A model generated the notes under the pieces. The model was not told where the DNA came from, made no database searches, and saw only the letters and a list, made by a program, of their open reading frames with translations. DNA of 64,000 nucleotides from Lithodes maja (lineage: Eukaryota > Arthropoda > Malacostraca > Decapoda > Lithodidae). Position numbers and translations under genes: made by a program. The stretch is taken from the NCBI GenBank assembly GCA_037953745.1, contig JBAKBP010004414.1, forward strand, positions 62,001 to 126,000, read 5' to 3'. Below, piece after piece: positions 21,345-31,751 of the stretch; within the stretch, counting starts at the first letter, position 1, and the number at the start of each line of letters is the position of its first letter.

Positions 21345-21939
21345 ATCACAATTCTGGAGGGGGACATTCGTGATAAATATCAAACCACTAACAAAATAAC
21401 AATAGGATGAGAATAAACCCAGTTCATAGAGCTCAAACCTTCTTTATTTTGTGACAAAATACAGTAAAATTGTAAAGAGGTACAGGTAGTGTACTTAAAA
21501 ATATACCTGTGTACAATAATTCTTAAATCTTTGGATAGATATTGCATAAAAATTGCACTTCATATAAATTATCTATTACATGTAAAAACAGATTACTTAT
21601 ATGTATACAATATATGTAACTGTTATAAAAAATAAAATATTTGTCTATGTAAATTCTATTATACCATATACAAAAATATTCTCCAACTCTTGACTATATT
21701 TCAAGTACCTGAGTAACCTTATGATAATGAGTATCACATAAAAAATGTATCTATGTAAAAAAAAAAAAAAAAAATCCCCACTCTTGACAATGTTTGAAGT
21801 CCTCGAGTAACCTTAGGATAATGAGTATCACAGTGGACACACACACTAACCATGTCCCGCGGGGCTGAGGGTCTTTGGCTCTCACACACCCCCCCCCACC
21901 TCTTTTTATAACTAGCAAATAATAAAAAGCACCGAACCT
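21345..21939. other. AT-rich stretch downstream of the recombinase, copy 1
   Basis: No coding frame. It contains a minus-strand AATAAA (21443-21448) that could serve the recombinase transcript, an A17-type run near 21760 and a C run near 21892. The sequences GAGTATCACA and GAGTAACCTTA each occur twice about 100 bases apart, so part of it is an old short tandem duplication. Confidence 0.5.
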
Positions 21940-22899
21940 TCAGACCTGCTGTCTCAATGCGACACAGGTCATTTGTGGTTTATCTAGAGTAACAGACAGG
22001 TAACGTGTTAAGAAGGTGTGATTTGACGCCCATAAATGCGTCTGCTGAATATCAGTGACTGAGTAATTCTTTAAGAATCTAAGTGAAACTGCCCACTTTC
22101 TTATATCATGAGCTCGCCCAACGGCTCCCGGATTACTTTCCCGTATCACATCGACTAATAAAGCTGCCAATTGCTGCTTCGTAAGACATTTACCTGTCTG
22201 ATTTACCCGAAGAGCTCACGGTTGGTTAGGCCGGGACACTCTAATATAGGTCAATAGAGATTTCATCGGACATAACTTGTGGTGAGCATCTCCTCTTTTG
22301 AGCGTCGGAACCTCATATTCGATAACCACATGTTCATTATGCTCGTTTTTGGCAATGAAAGTAGGCGACGGCGCAATTTGAACATTGACATTGCGCCGTG
22401 CGAACCTAAGACAATTGGGTTCGTTGCTCATCGCCGCCAGCTCAGATACCCGGTTTCCTGTAGCCAAGGCCATAAGGAACACAGCCTTCTTTAAGATTGA
22501 ATCAAAAGTAGAATTGTGACTATATTTCTGAGAATGAAGCAACAACAAGGCTTTGTCAAGTGACCAGGTAGGCGAAGCTTGAAGCATGCATGCATGAATG
22601 CCTTCTCCTCCGCCTGCAGCACTGAGATTCCTGTTAAATAATAAAAATGGAACTCTGATGGCCGTCATATGATTCTTTAGCGTAATGACTGACAATCCTT
22701 TACGTTCAAGTAAGTAGTCTAGGTATTTGAAAATTAAGGACACCGAGGCCACGGTCTGGTCAGTTTCTACGATGCAAAGCGTAAAGGCTGTCCAGTGTGA
22801 TTGGTACTGACGTTGACTAGAGAGAGTATATTGATTGATCAATTTATTGGTTACACTATCACCATAGTGGGCTAACCATTTGGCCTTCTGAATATCCAC
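21940..22899 (-). pseudogene. DIRS-type tyrosine recombinase, copy 1 (one shared nonsense codon)
   Basis: The N-terminal part is a SAM-like core-binding region (SSQRQYQSHWTAF, TLKNHMTAIR). Catalytic Arg is in box I (ALATGNRVSELAAM). A TGA at 22213-22215 interrupts the frame after RVSRPNQP. The same frame then continues with box II (RAHDIRKWAVSLRF, H-x-x-R) and the nucleophile Tyr in HTFLTRYLSV, ending at 21940. Thus all R, H-x-x-R and Y residues are encoded. The TGA occurs in copies 1, 2 and 3, so it predates amplification. In retroelements of this group the recombinase replaces a DDE integrase. The frame upstream is RNase H. Confidence 0.85.
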
Positions 22900-22902
22900 A
22901 AG

Positions 22903-23836
22903 TCATAAGTCAGCGAGGTCTTTAGGCTGCCAATTGTCTCTTAAGTGGAAATACGAGATCGGGAGCGACACCGGGTTCTCGCACCACGTCTTCAATTGGG
23001 AGTACCACACCTGAGCCGGCCACAGGGGTGCGATCATCAAGACTACGCCCCGATAATCCCGTAGTTTGTGAACTACTAAGCTTGACACATGAGTGAAACG
23101 TCTGGTGGCGGAAATAGATAAATGGAATTCCACTTGTTCCAGTTCGTCAGCAGTGCGTCTGGTCCTTCCGCCGGGGTTTGCGCAAGCGCGTGAGGAAGAG
23201 AGGAAGTCTGTGGTTCTCCTCGGACGCGAATAAGTCCACTTGTGGACGGTATGGCTCTGCAATCATCCATTGAAAGAAGATTTGCTTGAGTGCCCATTCT
23301 ACTTGTGTGCTCTGTCTCTGTGACAGAGCATCTGCCCACACATTGGCTATGCCCGGCAGATAAATTATCTGCCGGGCATATTATCATATTATGATGCGTG
23401 TAGATAAATGTTTAGCTTTTCCGCCAACACAAAGATCTTTTCCGACAAATCTAGCAACACTCGAGACCTCGTTGACCCCTGCTTCTGAATGCATGTGACT
23501 GCATTCAGGTTGTCCATTCGAAAGGCTATTAATTTTCCAACTAGAGTTGAACTGTGAGCCTGAAGGAAAAATAGGGGAACTAGTAACTCTTTTGCATTGA
23601 TTGAAACTCCTTGAACCGGGACCAAAGACCCTGACCTTGGTGACCGAGGTTGGCTTGATACCCCAATTACCCATTGTCCCCGAAGCGTCGGTGTCGACCC
23701 ACACCGTAGGCAGAGGAGAAGTCCATGTCATAATTGAATGCAATGTTTCTGGCCTTGCCCAGACCGCTAGTAAGTTGTGGATTAATTTTGGGATATGCCA
23801 TGACTTGTCCGAGGCGGGACGAGAATTCGTCATCAT
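22903..23836 (-). pseudogene. DIRS-type RNase H and RH-recombinase linker, copy 1 (frameshifted)
   Basis: Pieces in three frames form one RNase H: VWVDTDASGTMG, then INAKELLVPLFF and FRMDNLNAVTCIQKQGS, then VWADALSQRQSTQVEWAL with VDLFASEENHRLPLF, together supplying the D-E-D-D acids. A linker typical of DIRS pol (YLFPPPDVSLM, WYSQLKTWCENP) leads to the recombinase. A five-base insertion (AAGCT near 23078) is private to this copy. A TGA at 22903-22905 separates it from the recombinase in copies 1 and 2 but is CGA in copy 3. No reverse transcriptase remains upstream; the element is cut off where LINE sequence starts at about 23845. Confidence 0.82.
23348..23380. repeat. 33-bp perfect hairpin inside RNase H, copy 1
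   Basis: TATGCCCGGCAGATA, a three-base loop AAT and TATCTGCCGGGCATA form perfect 15-bp arms. It splits the expected HIPG-ANVWADAL region of RNase H and brings stop codons. Copies 2 (about 34945-34977) and 3 (about 46569-46601) carry it too. Confidence 0.85.
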
Positions 23837-23845
23837 GATTTTTAT

Positions 23846-25759
23846 TTTAAAGTATGTAAGGTGTTTGTAGTATAATGTATTGATAGGTGGAGAAAGTGTT
23901 TTGGAGGGCAGGCTGGGGTTGCCCTCAATATTGATGAGGCACAGAAAGGATCAGCTAAGGAGGCCAGATGGTGAAACAGGAGTTCCAGCTGTCCTTATCA
24001 ACCACCTAGCACTCCCCTGGAGTACCGCCCTGTTCGGCTGGTGCCTACAGCCTACTCCTATGGAAGATATTGCTGTAGAGTGTATTAAGAAGGGTTAAGA
24101 TGTGATAATAGATTGATTATGCTTTGTTGTGTCAATGGTACCACTAGGACTGCATGTATTGTGCCGTTGTACAAGGGGAAGGGAGATCGGCAGAAGTGTT
24201 CAAATTATAGAGGTATTAGTTTATTGTCAGTTGTTGTAAAGTTGTATGGCAGAGTGTTGATAAAGAGGATAATAAAGGGTAGCCTACAGAAGGTGCATTG
24301 GAGAAGAGCAGTGCAGTTTCAGGAGGAGAAGAGGTGTGGATCAGATATTTTCAGCAAGACAGCTATGCAAGAAGTATTTAGAGAAACATAAGGAGATTTT
24401 TTGGGCTTTTATGGATTTGGTAAAAGCCTATGATCGTGTGGATCGAGAAGCAATGTGGAAGGTGCTAAGGATTTATGAAATTGGAGTAAATTTATTAAAA
24501 GGAGTCAAGAGTTTCTATGAAGAGACAGAGCGTGTGTTAGAGTATGAAATGAGTTGAGTGAAGGATTTGAGGTAAATGAAGGTCTGAGACAGGGTTATGT
24601 AATGTCACCGTGGTTCTTTAATGTATATATGGATGATGTGGTGAAGGAGGTAAAAATGAGACCTATTGGTAGAGGGTTGGATTTAGTAGGAAAGAATGGT
24701 GGAGATTGGGAGTTGATTCAGTTGCTGTTTGTTGATGACACAGCATTGGTGGTGGATTCTGAGGAGACTCTGCAGCGAGTAGTCAAAGAGTTTGGTGTGG
24801 TATGTGGTAAGAGGAAGCTGAGGGTGAATGTCAATAAAAGTAAAGTGATGGTGTGCAATAGAGATGGTCATAAGGTGAATCTAAATGTGCGGTTGGATGG
24901 GCAAATATTGGAGTGTTTAAATATCTAGGAGTTATGAGCAGGGACGCAGAAGTGGAAATGGAGGTAAGACAGTGAGTATGTGAAGAAAGGAAAGTTTTCA
25001 GAGCAATGGGAAATATGTGGAAGGTGAGAAATCTCGGAATGAAAGCTAAAAGTGCAATGTATCCAGGGATAGTTGTACCAGCAGTGATGTATGGTGCTGA
25101 GACATGGGCTCTGAAGGCACAAGAGAGAAGAAATTTGGATGTGATGGAGATGAACTACTTGAGGAGTATGTGTTGAGTAAGGCATAGAGTCAGATTGAGG
25201 AATGAAGATGAATGTAAGAGAGTGGGACAGCAGGAACCCTTGTCGGCCAGATTGGACAGAAGGGTGCTGTGCTGGTATGAACATGTTGAGCGAATGGGAG
25301 ATGAAAGGCTTACAAAGAGAGTATATGAGTCAGATGCAAGGGGAGGTAGATGGAGAGGAAGACCTCGGTTGAGATGGAGAGATGGTGTAGTACAAGCGTT
25401 GAAAGGTAGAGGGATGACTGTAGAACAGGCAAGAGAAGTAGTAATGAATAGGAATGAATGGAGAATGCTTGTGAATAGATGAGTGATAACGTGGTCATTT
25501 GAAGAGGGGGCTGGGCGCCAGTTGGACTAGATAATAGTCCGTCAGACGCTTGGCCCGGGGAGCTGGTGTATATGAAGGGTCATGCCTGGATGTGAGGTGG
25601 ACGGGCATTGTTGTATGGTTCCGCTGCGTGTCTGCCTCCTGGGACCGGAACCTCGCCGGGAGGTCTGGGACCGGGGGTGATGGATGCCCTTAGTGATCCT
25701 TGGTCTCTGGGTCTTCTGGGCGACCTAGATGTGTGTGAATTTTATATATACAGTATACG
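23846..25759 (+). pseudogene. Decayed RTE-like LINE, copy 1
   Basis: Plus-strand remains of endonuclease/RT in several frames. Recognisable parts: IVPLYKGKGDRQKCSNYRG, motif A FMDLVKAYDRVD, motif B EGLRQGYVMSPWFF, motif C LLFVDDTALV (usual Ala is Val), KLRVNVNKSKVMV, then GRPRLRWRDGV. Several stops and shifts separate these. The 3' tail (about 25500-25755) contains the TGGTCTCTGGGTCTTCT block also found in the insertion at 16452. It is related to, but distinct from, the intact element at 11428. A TAA at about 24094 is shared with copy 2, whereas copy 3 reads TGG there. Confidence 0.85.
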
Positions 25760-25765
25760 GCCACA

Positions 25766-25985
25766 GGTCCTAGCGCAATTGGTAGAGCACTCGCCTGCAT
25801 ATTGTGGGTTGACGGATCGAGTCTCCAGCCAGCCAGTGTGTGTTATTGGCAGACGCCAGTGCTGTTGGTGGACGGTCCGGTCTAGCAATCTGTGGCAACT
25901 ATTTACTGAAGTCCCTGATCATTAGGGCACCCTCCCTAGCCCAGCTCTTGAGCAGGGAGTGCATGGTGGTAAAAAAACCTGCATC
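25766..25985 (+). mobile_element. tRNA-derived SINE (family 2), copy 1
   Basis: TAGCGCAATTGG (25771-25782) fits the polymerase III A-box consensus exactly. GGATCGAGTCT (25814-25824) fits the B-box with one mismatch. An anticodon-arm-like CCTGCATATTG lies between. A body of about 160 bases follows. Acceptor ends do not pair, so it is not a functional tRNA. Its 3' end is uncertain. Confidence 0.65.
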
Positions 25986-26062
25986 ATCATATGTACTGCG
26001 TCAGTCTGCCTGCAGGGGGCAAATAACAGAAAATAAAGAGTCAAACTAGACAGGAACTTAAC

Positions 26063-27090
26063 CATGAGTGTACGAGTAATGTAAACAAAGTTGGCGATAC
26101 ACCCGGAATCCCCATGCACTACATCCTTCTCGGATAATTTCATAAAAAAATCAGTCAAATTGGACACAAACGTAACTGCGAGCATGCGACTTATGGAAAC
26201 AAGGCGACGCAAACGCCCGCTAACGCCATCCTTACCGAATCTTCTGGAAGGCTTATTGCACTCCAAAGGTTAATGAAAGTCTAAAGATGCTCATCATAAC
26301 CTTGTACAGTAGTACACTTGGCCTATTCGGTAAGGGTTGTACTAGCGAGCGTATCGTTGCTTTGTTTACAAAATTAGGTAAAAGTTGTGTTAGCGAGCGT
26401 ACTGTTTGATTTGTTTACATAGTCACACGCTCGCAGTTACATTTGTATCTAATTTGACTGCTGTTATTTGCCCCTGTTGGTAATATATAATTATGATGAT
26501 GACAATAAGTCATGGGGTGTGAGGGTATGTATCCCATGGCCGGTAACAAAACAATTTACCCAACACCTGGCTGAGGGATATAATAATGGGTTGAAGCCCC
26601 AATCACCCCCCATGACTTATTGTCATCAACATATATATTTCTTGCAGGGGGCAAATAACAGCAGTCAAATTTTATGTGAATGTAACTGCGAGCGTGCAAC
26701 AATGTAAACAAAATGGACGGTACACCCGCTAACACAACTTTTACCCAAATTTACATTACTCGTACACTTGCGTCTACTTTGAAGACTATATATATTTCTT
26801 AAATCATTCCACTTCCAGCCATTATTTTTACCCCTTGGTGGCAATATAACTGATTATGACAATAAGTCCTAGGGGATGGGGGGCAGACTGCAGAGCAGCG
26901 CCTCACCCCGCCAGGAGTTGCTGTCATCATCATTTATATTGCTAGCAAGGGGCAAAAAACAGCTGGCCGTGAGATAATTTCAGAAAAGTTTGTATTCAAT
27001 GTAGACGCGAACATACCCGTGAGCGTACGAGTAATGTAAAGAAGGGACAATATGCCCACTAACACTACCCTTACTGAATAGGCTAGGCCT
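26063..27090. repeat. Cluster of nested foldback elements, copy 1
   Basis: Several inverted repeats share words such as AACTGCGAGC, TTGTTTACAT and GGGGCAAATAACAG. The clearest spans 26374-26749: AGGTAAAAGTTGTGTTAGCG on the left is answered by CGCTAACACAACTTTTACC on the right, with arms of about 150 bases. Outside it, AGTGTACGAGTAATGTAAA (26065) pairs with TTTACATTACTCGTACACT (26750). A further pair surrounds the GC-rich 26880-26930 segment (CCTTGGTGGCAATATAA with TTATATTGCTAGCAAGG). No coding capacity. They look like non-autonomous foldback transposons or MITEs. Confidence 0.7.
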
Positions 27091-27126
27091 TAAGTTATTG
27101 TTAGTTCAATGCTAGAAAAATAAATT

Positions 27127-27335
27127 ACTATAGGTAGTGCCAGCGAACTTGATCCCTTAACTTCTCATAACTCAAAATGAATTAAAGCAATCGGGCTGAC
27201 ATTTCTATAATTTGGAAAGAGCCCACCAGGAAATAGGTGTGGATATTTACAGCCAGTTTGCTTAAGGCCCTTTTGAGTTAAAAAGAAGTAAGGGATCAAT
27301 ATTTTTGTCAAGTTCGTTGGCGCGCTACCTATAGT
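27127..27335. mobile_element. MITE with ACTATAGGTAG terminal inverted repeats, copy 1
   Basis: The left end ACTATAGGTAG...CGAACTTGA is matched by the reverse complement at the right end. The inverted repeats continue inward (GATCCCTTA.CTTC, AACTCAAAA) with a small insertion in one arm. It is 209 bp with no coding capacity. The superfamily is not determined. Confidence 0.65.
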
Positions 27336-27390
27336 CTACAATACATAAGTAAAAAATATGCCTCCCACACAATTTTCAAGTTATCATACA

Positions 27391-27603
27391 TAGACTACAG
27401 TAGATCTGGACTGGACACGAAACTGGAACTTTGCAGTAAGGGACCCAAAATCGGAGAACGAACCCCCAAGTTCGAACCTCGAAACCGCGAAAATGTGATA
27501 ATTTCGCGGTTTCGAGATTCATATTTGGGGGTTTGTTCTCCGATTTTGGGTCCCTTACTGCAAAGTTCCATTTTCGTGTCCAGTCCATATCTACTGTAGT
27601 CTA
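27391..27603. mobile_element. 213-bp near-perfect palindrome, copy 1
   Basis: TAGACTACAGTAGAT at the left end is the reverse complement of the right end. Arms of about 100 bases match with few mismatches around a loop TGTGATAA. Identical-sized copies lie at 39004-39216 and 50614-50826. It would form a long hairpin as DNA or RNA. Confidence 0.85.
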
Positions 27604-27787
27604 TATATCATATTATCAATGAAGGCCATAGGCCTAACCAAACCAAAGTGTAGGATACCCCGAAAGAATGGGCAAAGTAAATAAAAAATAATGGTGCTAA
27701 ATCAGTCTTTTAGATATTATAGAGTATGACCAAATTTGATTAAAATTATATAAAATAATAGTGGCAGTGCCCATTTAAAATATATTA

Positions 27788-28699
27788 TTAATCATTGATT
27801 ATGGGCCTAGACCACAACTCAGCAAGTTTCATACAGAATACTGCTAGGTAGTTGTACAGCATCGTCTTGCTAACAACTTTCTCTGCATGGAGAGTCTCAA
27901 GAGAAGAGATGATGCTGAGCAACTCAGTGTCGGTGGGTCGGTTGCTAGGATCGTCAGCCGACAGTGCAGCTTTTACCCAGTCCAACAACTTAAAACAGGT
28001 CCTAGGCACTTTGAAGTTGTCAAATATCTCGTGAAAGATATCGTATACAGCGGAGGCCACACTGAACATATCTGAGGACAGTGAGCTAACCTGGCCTCCC
28101 AATACTTCCCGTGCCATCCAGTAGTAGTCATTAATTTGGTCGAGGGGAATAGGCACCGCATATTTGGGCTTCGATGAAGAGGCTAGACCAAAGTCAATAA
28201 GACTCACTTTTGGCCCATCAAAGGTGTCATGCACACAAATATTATCCAGCTTAATATCATTGTGGAACACCCCACGAGACGAGACGGCGCTTACGATATT
28301 CACAAGCTGCTTGATCAGCGACAACATGAGATCCAAACTAATGGCACCTTTGTGGATGTTGAGGTAAGTGCCCAGATCGAGGCCAGCAAATTTTGTCACG
28401 ATAACACACTGCTCAGGACAAACTGACACTAATTCCTGCACCCCGTCAACTCCCTTCAGCTGGTTCAAATATTTAACTTCAAACAGCAAACTTGCATAAC
28501 ACTCAGCAAGGCTTTTCTTCACCACAAAGTACTCGGCGTCTCCCTTCATCAACCAACAAGTGCCGTTTGCGCCTTCGCCCAGATGTACAACTTGGTTTTC
28601 ATTCAAAAGGCCATCAAGTTGATCAGTGGACAATACCTTAATACCAAGCTGTCTGCACTCGTCCTCGAAAAGAACCCTGGTTACGGTTACCTTGGTCAT
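27788..28699 (-). CDS. Single-domain protein kinase, intronless, copy 1
   Basis: A 303-codon frame from an ATG with A at -3 (TCAAAATGA). It is almost entirely kinase domain: Gly-rich loop LGEGANG (40-46), ATP-site Lys in FVVKK (61 or 62), helix C Glu 74, catalytic loop HNDIKLDN (146-153) with Asp 148, Lys 150 and Asn 153, DFG 169-171, MARE (195-198) in the APE position, Asp 210, and the structural Arg in NRPT (254). All core residues expected for catalysis are present; HRD is HND and APE is altered. No signal peptide or membrane segment is evident. The protein is identical in copy 2. The gene has no intron and no neighbouring host gene, and may be a retrocopy or carried by a mobile element. 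Substrate and role are unknown. Confidence 0.9.
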   Translation of the reverse strand: MTKVTVTRVLFEDECRQLGIKVLSTDQLDGLLNENQVVHLGEGANGTCWLMKGDAEYFVVKKSLAECYASLLFEVKYLNQLKGVDGVQELVSVCPEQCVIVTKFAGLDLGTYLNIHKGAISLDLMLSLIKQLVNIVSAVSSRGVFHNDIKLDNICVHDTFDGPKVSLIDFGLASSSKPKYAVPIPLDQINDYYWMAREVLGGQVSSLSSDMFSVASAVYDIFHEIFDNFKVPRTCFKLLDWVKAALSADDPSNRPTDTELLSIISSLETLHAEKVVSKTMLYNYLAVFCMKLAELWSRPIIND

Positions 28700-29297
28700 T
28701 TTGATAGATCAAGTTAATTGTTATAGTTAAAATAGCACTTCAGAGGCTATCAACTCTACTGGATTATTATGCCAGCACACTGCAACACCGAGTGAGACCG
28801 CACTTTGGAGACAGCTGTGTCGCAGTGTTAACAGAACAATAATGAGTCCTCTTTCTCGAGCGATCAGATATATCAAGTAGCCTAAAACATCTACATAACT
28901 ACTTGTTGCTATTTTGGTCCACATTAAGTGATACTTAACGTTGTTATTTTATGTAAATTCATTCTGATTTCAAAAATAACAAAATAAGCTGGTTTTATCT
29001 GTTTTTACTCGAAAATAATGTATAATGTTAGGGACAATTAATTGTTATAATTTAGTTACCCATCGAATTATTTTGGTTTTCTTCAAGAAACGTATAAGAA
29101 AATAGTCGTATTATCGGTAACTAAATTATAAATTACAATCGGCGTATTTGATCATATATTTAGGTAAAACCAGGTAGAATAAAGGCAGTATCACACGAGA
29201 CCCGATCTTTCTCTCAACTATTATCGTCAACACTGGTCTGGCAGCTTTTGAAATAAATGTTATTATGCAGTATATTTGTGACACATACATTACATTA
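28700..29297. other. Region upstream of the kinase, copy 1
   Basis: This would be the kinase 5' region on the minus strand. No convincing TATA box or CpG-rich promoter is seen. A small inverted repeat lies at 29045-29131 (TTATAATTTAGTTACC against GGTAACTAAATTATAA), possibly a tiny MITE. The rest is AT-rich. Confidence 0.4.
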
Positions 29298-29369
29298 ATT
29301 TCTGTCTTGTTTCAGATGCTCGGATGCTTTAACTGATCACAAAAGAAAAAACTGCAAATATTTCGGATT

Positions 29370-29482
29370 GGAGAGCCGCGGCGGTCCAGTGGTGAGCACG
29401 CTCACGTGTGAATCTGCTTGACCCGAGTTCGATCCCAGCCATTGCGGAAAAGTAGTGGGGTGTGGTAGTACGTCCTAGCATG
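29370..29482 (+). mobile_element. tRNA-derived SINE (family 1), copy 2
   Basis: Same A-box and B-box as the copy 1 element at 15704, with one extra G in the GTGGGG run. Confidence 0.65.
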
Positions 29483-30180
29483 TTTCACATGCTTGCACCA
29501 AGTCGAGGGACACCTCGACGACGTATACAGACTAAACACACATAACAAAGCCACTCCAACAGCTTCCTTTCTCTCCAACACCCCTTCTCCCTCTCTGCAC
29601 TCTTCAGAATAATAGGAAAAGTAGAAAGTAGCTACGAGGTGCTGTTGTAAAGGCTTATCCCTCAATACCTTCACCTGAGTATTTTACTGTTTCAGCATAT
29701 GATGACATGTTTCTTGTTTTATTTTACTGGAATATTTGTGATTACACCTGCCTATAGGAGTCCAACCAGCCACGGTGAAAATAATGACCAGCTACTGGGA
29801 CTAATGCGGGAAATTTGTCAATGTCATGCCACGGTTTTCAAGCAAACGTGATATATTCTGATTGCGATTACCAACTTATGGATCAGCAGTTATATTCAAC
29901 TTGGGTAGGCCTACTTCTCCACTGGGCGAGGACAGACCTTACTTCTCTAAATCAACACACAAGCAATAAACAATGGATACAAAACACATGTATAGAAAAC
30001 ACAAGTTTTATTTCTTAAACACTAAGGTACAATCATAACGGAAAATCTGGAAAACTCAGTTATAAATTATATAAGTATAATCATAAATACATAGATAATA
30101 AGTCTCAAAATCACACAGATATTGTCCTCAAATAAACAGAGTAAATACTCAAACAAAGCTATATAACAAGTTACTGCGAC

Positions 30181-31220
30181 TGTGGGGATCGGTTTTTTAC
30201 ACCATACCCGAAAGAGGATTTATGGAGCTCCGATCTTACTCTCAACCATCTGAACAATTTTACCAACACACCTAAACTTCGTTAAATGCGGAAATAGCCT
30301 CACGAAAATATCATGCCCTCTTGGGGGCACGAACTCTCGACCCTTGGGTGTGAGGCAGACACCTTACCAGTTAGACCAATAGAGATATCCCACTTGGCCT
30401 GTTCGGCTCAGGGTATTTCCGCATCCGAGGTCTGTTTAGGCTAGACTACTTTCACTGAATTTACACTACTTCACCTTTCGGGAAGCGAAAGCTCCGAACA
30501 GAGAGGAACAAGCTTGAGCCGAATCGACCGAGAGCGTCAGAGAGATGAACGGGAATGGTGAGTCAACTTCACTGAGCGATGCATACACGCACCTACAAAC
30601 TGCCCAGTTGGCAACTCGCTTGGGCGGCTGGCAACTTCCACAACCCAACCATGCGCGTCTCACATACACTCCCTGGTCTCTCCTCTCCCCTTCCTTGTCC
30701 TGTGGGGATCGGTTTTTACACCATACCCGAAGAGGATTTATGGAGCTCCGATCTTACTCTCAACCATCTGAACAATTTTACCAACACACCTAAACTTCGT
30801 TAAATGCGGAAATAGCCTCACGAAAATATCATGCCTTGGTGGGGGCACGAACTCTCGACCCTTGGGTGTGAGGCAGACACCTTACCAGTTAGACCAATAG
30901 AGATATCCCACTTGGCCTGTTCGGCTCAGGGTATTTCCGCATCCGAGGTCTGTTTAGGCTAGACTACTTTCACTGACTTTACACGACAATAGAGCCGTGG
31001 CTCTGAATTTATGGACAAGAAGGACAATGCAAAGTTCTAAACGAACTAGTTAATGCAAATGGATTAACAAAATAAATGTAAAATGAATCAACTAGTGGCA
31101 AGGATGGAAACAAACTCCATCAAGATTAATTAAATAATAAGTCAAGTATAAGTGACTGAAAAGCATTGAACTCTGCGACGAGATTTTCGCTATTGGATCT
31201 GTACCCAAAAATATATAAGA
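30181..31220 (+). repeat. 520-bp internal tandem duplication with two tRNA-Val-like relics, copy 2
   Basis: TGTGGGGATCGGTTTTT occurs at 30181 and 30701, period 520. Each repeat carries a minus-strand tRNA-Val(CAC)-like segment (about 30321-30391 and 30841-30909). Between them lies a GC-richer stretch (30470-30700) not present in copy 1, where only one repeat exists. Copy 3 has the same duplication at 41794 and 42314. Confidence 0.85.
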
Positions 31221-31751
31221 ATGAATAAACTCAGGTCTGCGCAAAGTATTCTAAATGTACGTGTAAGGTGCATGTATAACAGGAAATATTATATATATAT
31301 ATATTTCCTACGCGAGGAATTCCGGAGCCCGAATTCGAGGAAGTATGAATATATTTTCCTAAGAGATAGAGTGTGGAATGTTTCCCTACAATTGGATAAC
31401 GAAAATAAAATAAAGAAGGGAAGAGATGAAAGCTCTACGATATTACGTTAAGTTTAAATAGAATCTTGACATACCTGAATCTAAACCCTCACGATAATCA
31501 TTGTTACCATTACAAAACTTAGAAAGGCACTTAAAAGAATTGGAAGTCTATAGAAGCACTGGTAGAACGAGTTTGGGAGTGGAAAGGCAGCTAGTCACAG
31601 GGCGGTATCTTTCCAAGTATCAGGGACGTAACGTCGCACTTGGAGTCATTGGCCATCAGGTAACTTTTCACACGTCAGAGCTAGGTTCAGGCCCAAACAA
31701 TTCCAACAGCCACTTGGCAAGGTTTCTATGCGGTTTCGACTTAGGCGGACT

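Larger units (their letters stand above)
15631..29297 (+). repeat. Tandem-array copy 1 (two LINE insertions)
   Basis: It starts AATTTCTGTCTTGTTTCAG and ends just before the same sequence at 29298. Removing the insertions at 16452-16749 and 16821-19090 leaves a unit about 0.5 kb shorter than copy 2, explained by copy 1 having one, not two, of the 520-bp internal repeats. Its right two thirds are nearly identical to copy 2. Confidence 0.95.

Noticed and set aside
25766..25830. Functional tRNA gene (GCA-like anticodon)
   Set aside because: Good A and B boxes but no acceptor pairing; it continues into a SINE-like body.
27788..28699. Kinase as proof of an integrated large DNA virus
   Set aside because: Some large DNA viruses carry kinases, but no capsid, polymerase or other viral gene lies nearby, so the origin is left open.
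29298..29320. Splice acceptor-like CTTGTTTCAG followed by ATGCTC at the unit start
   Set aside because: It looks like a 3' splice site, but the frame after it closes within a few codons and no upstream exon is recognisable.
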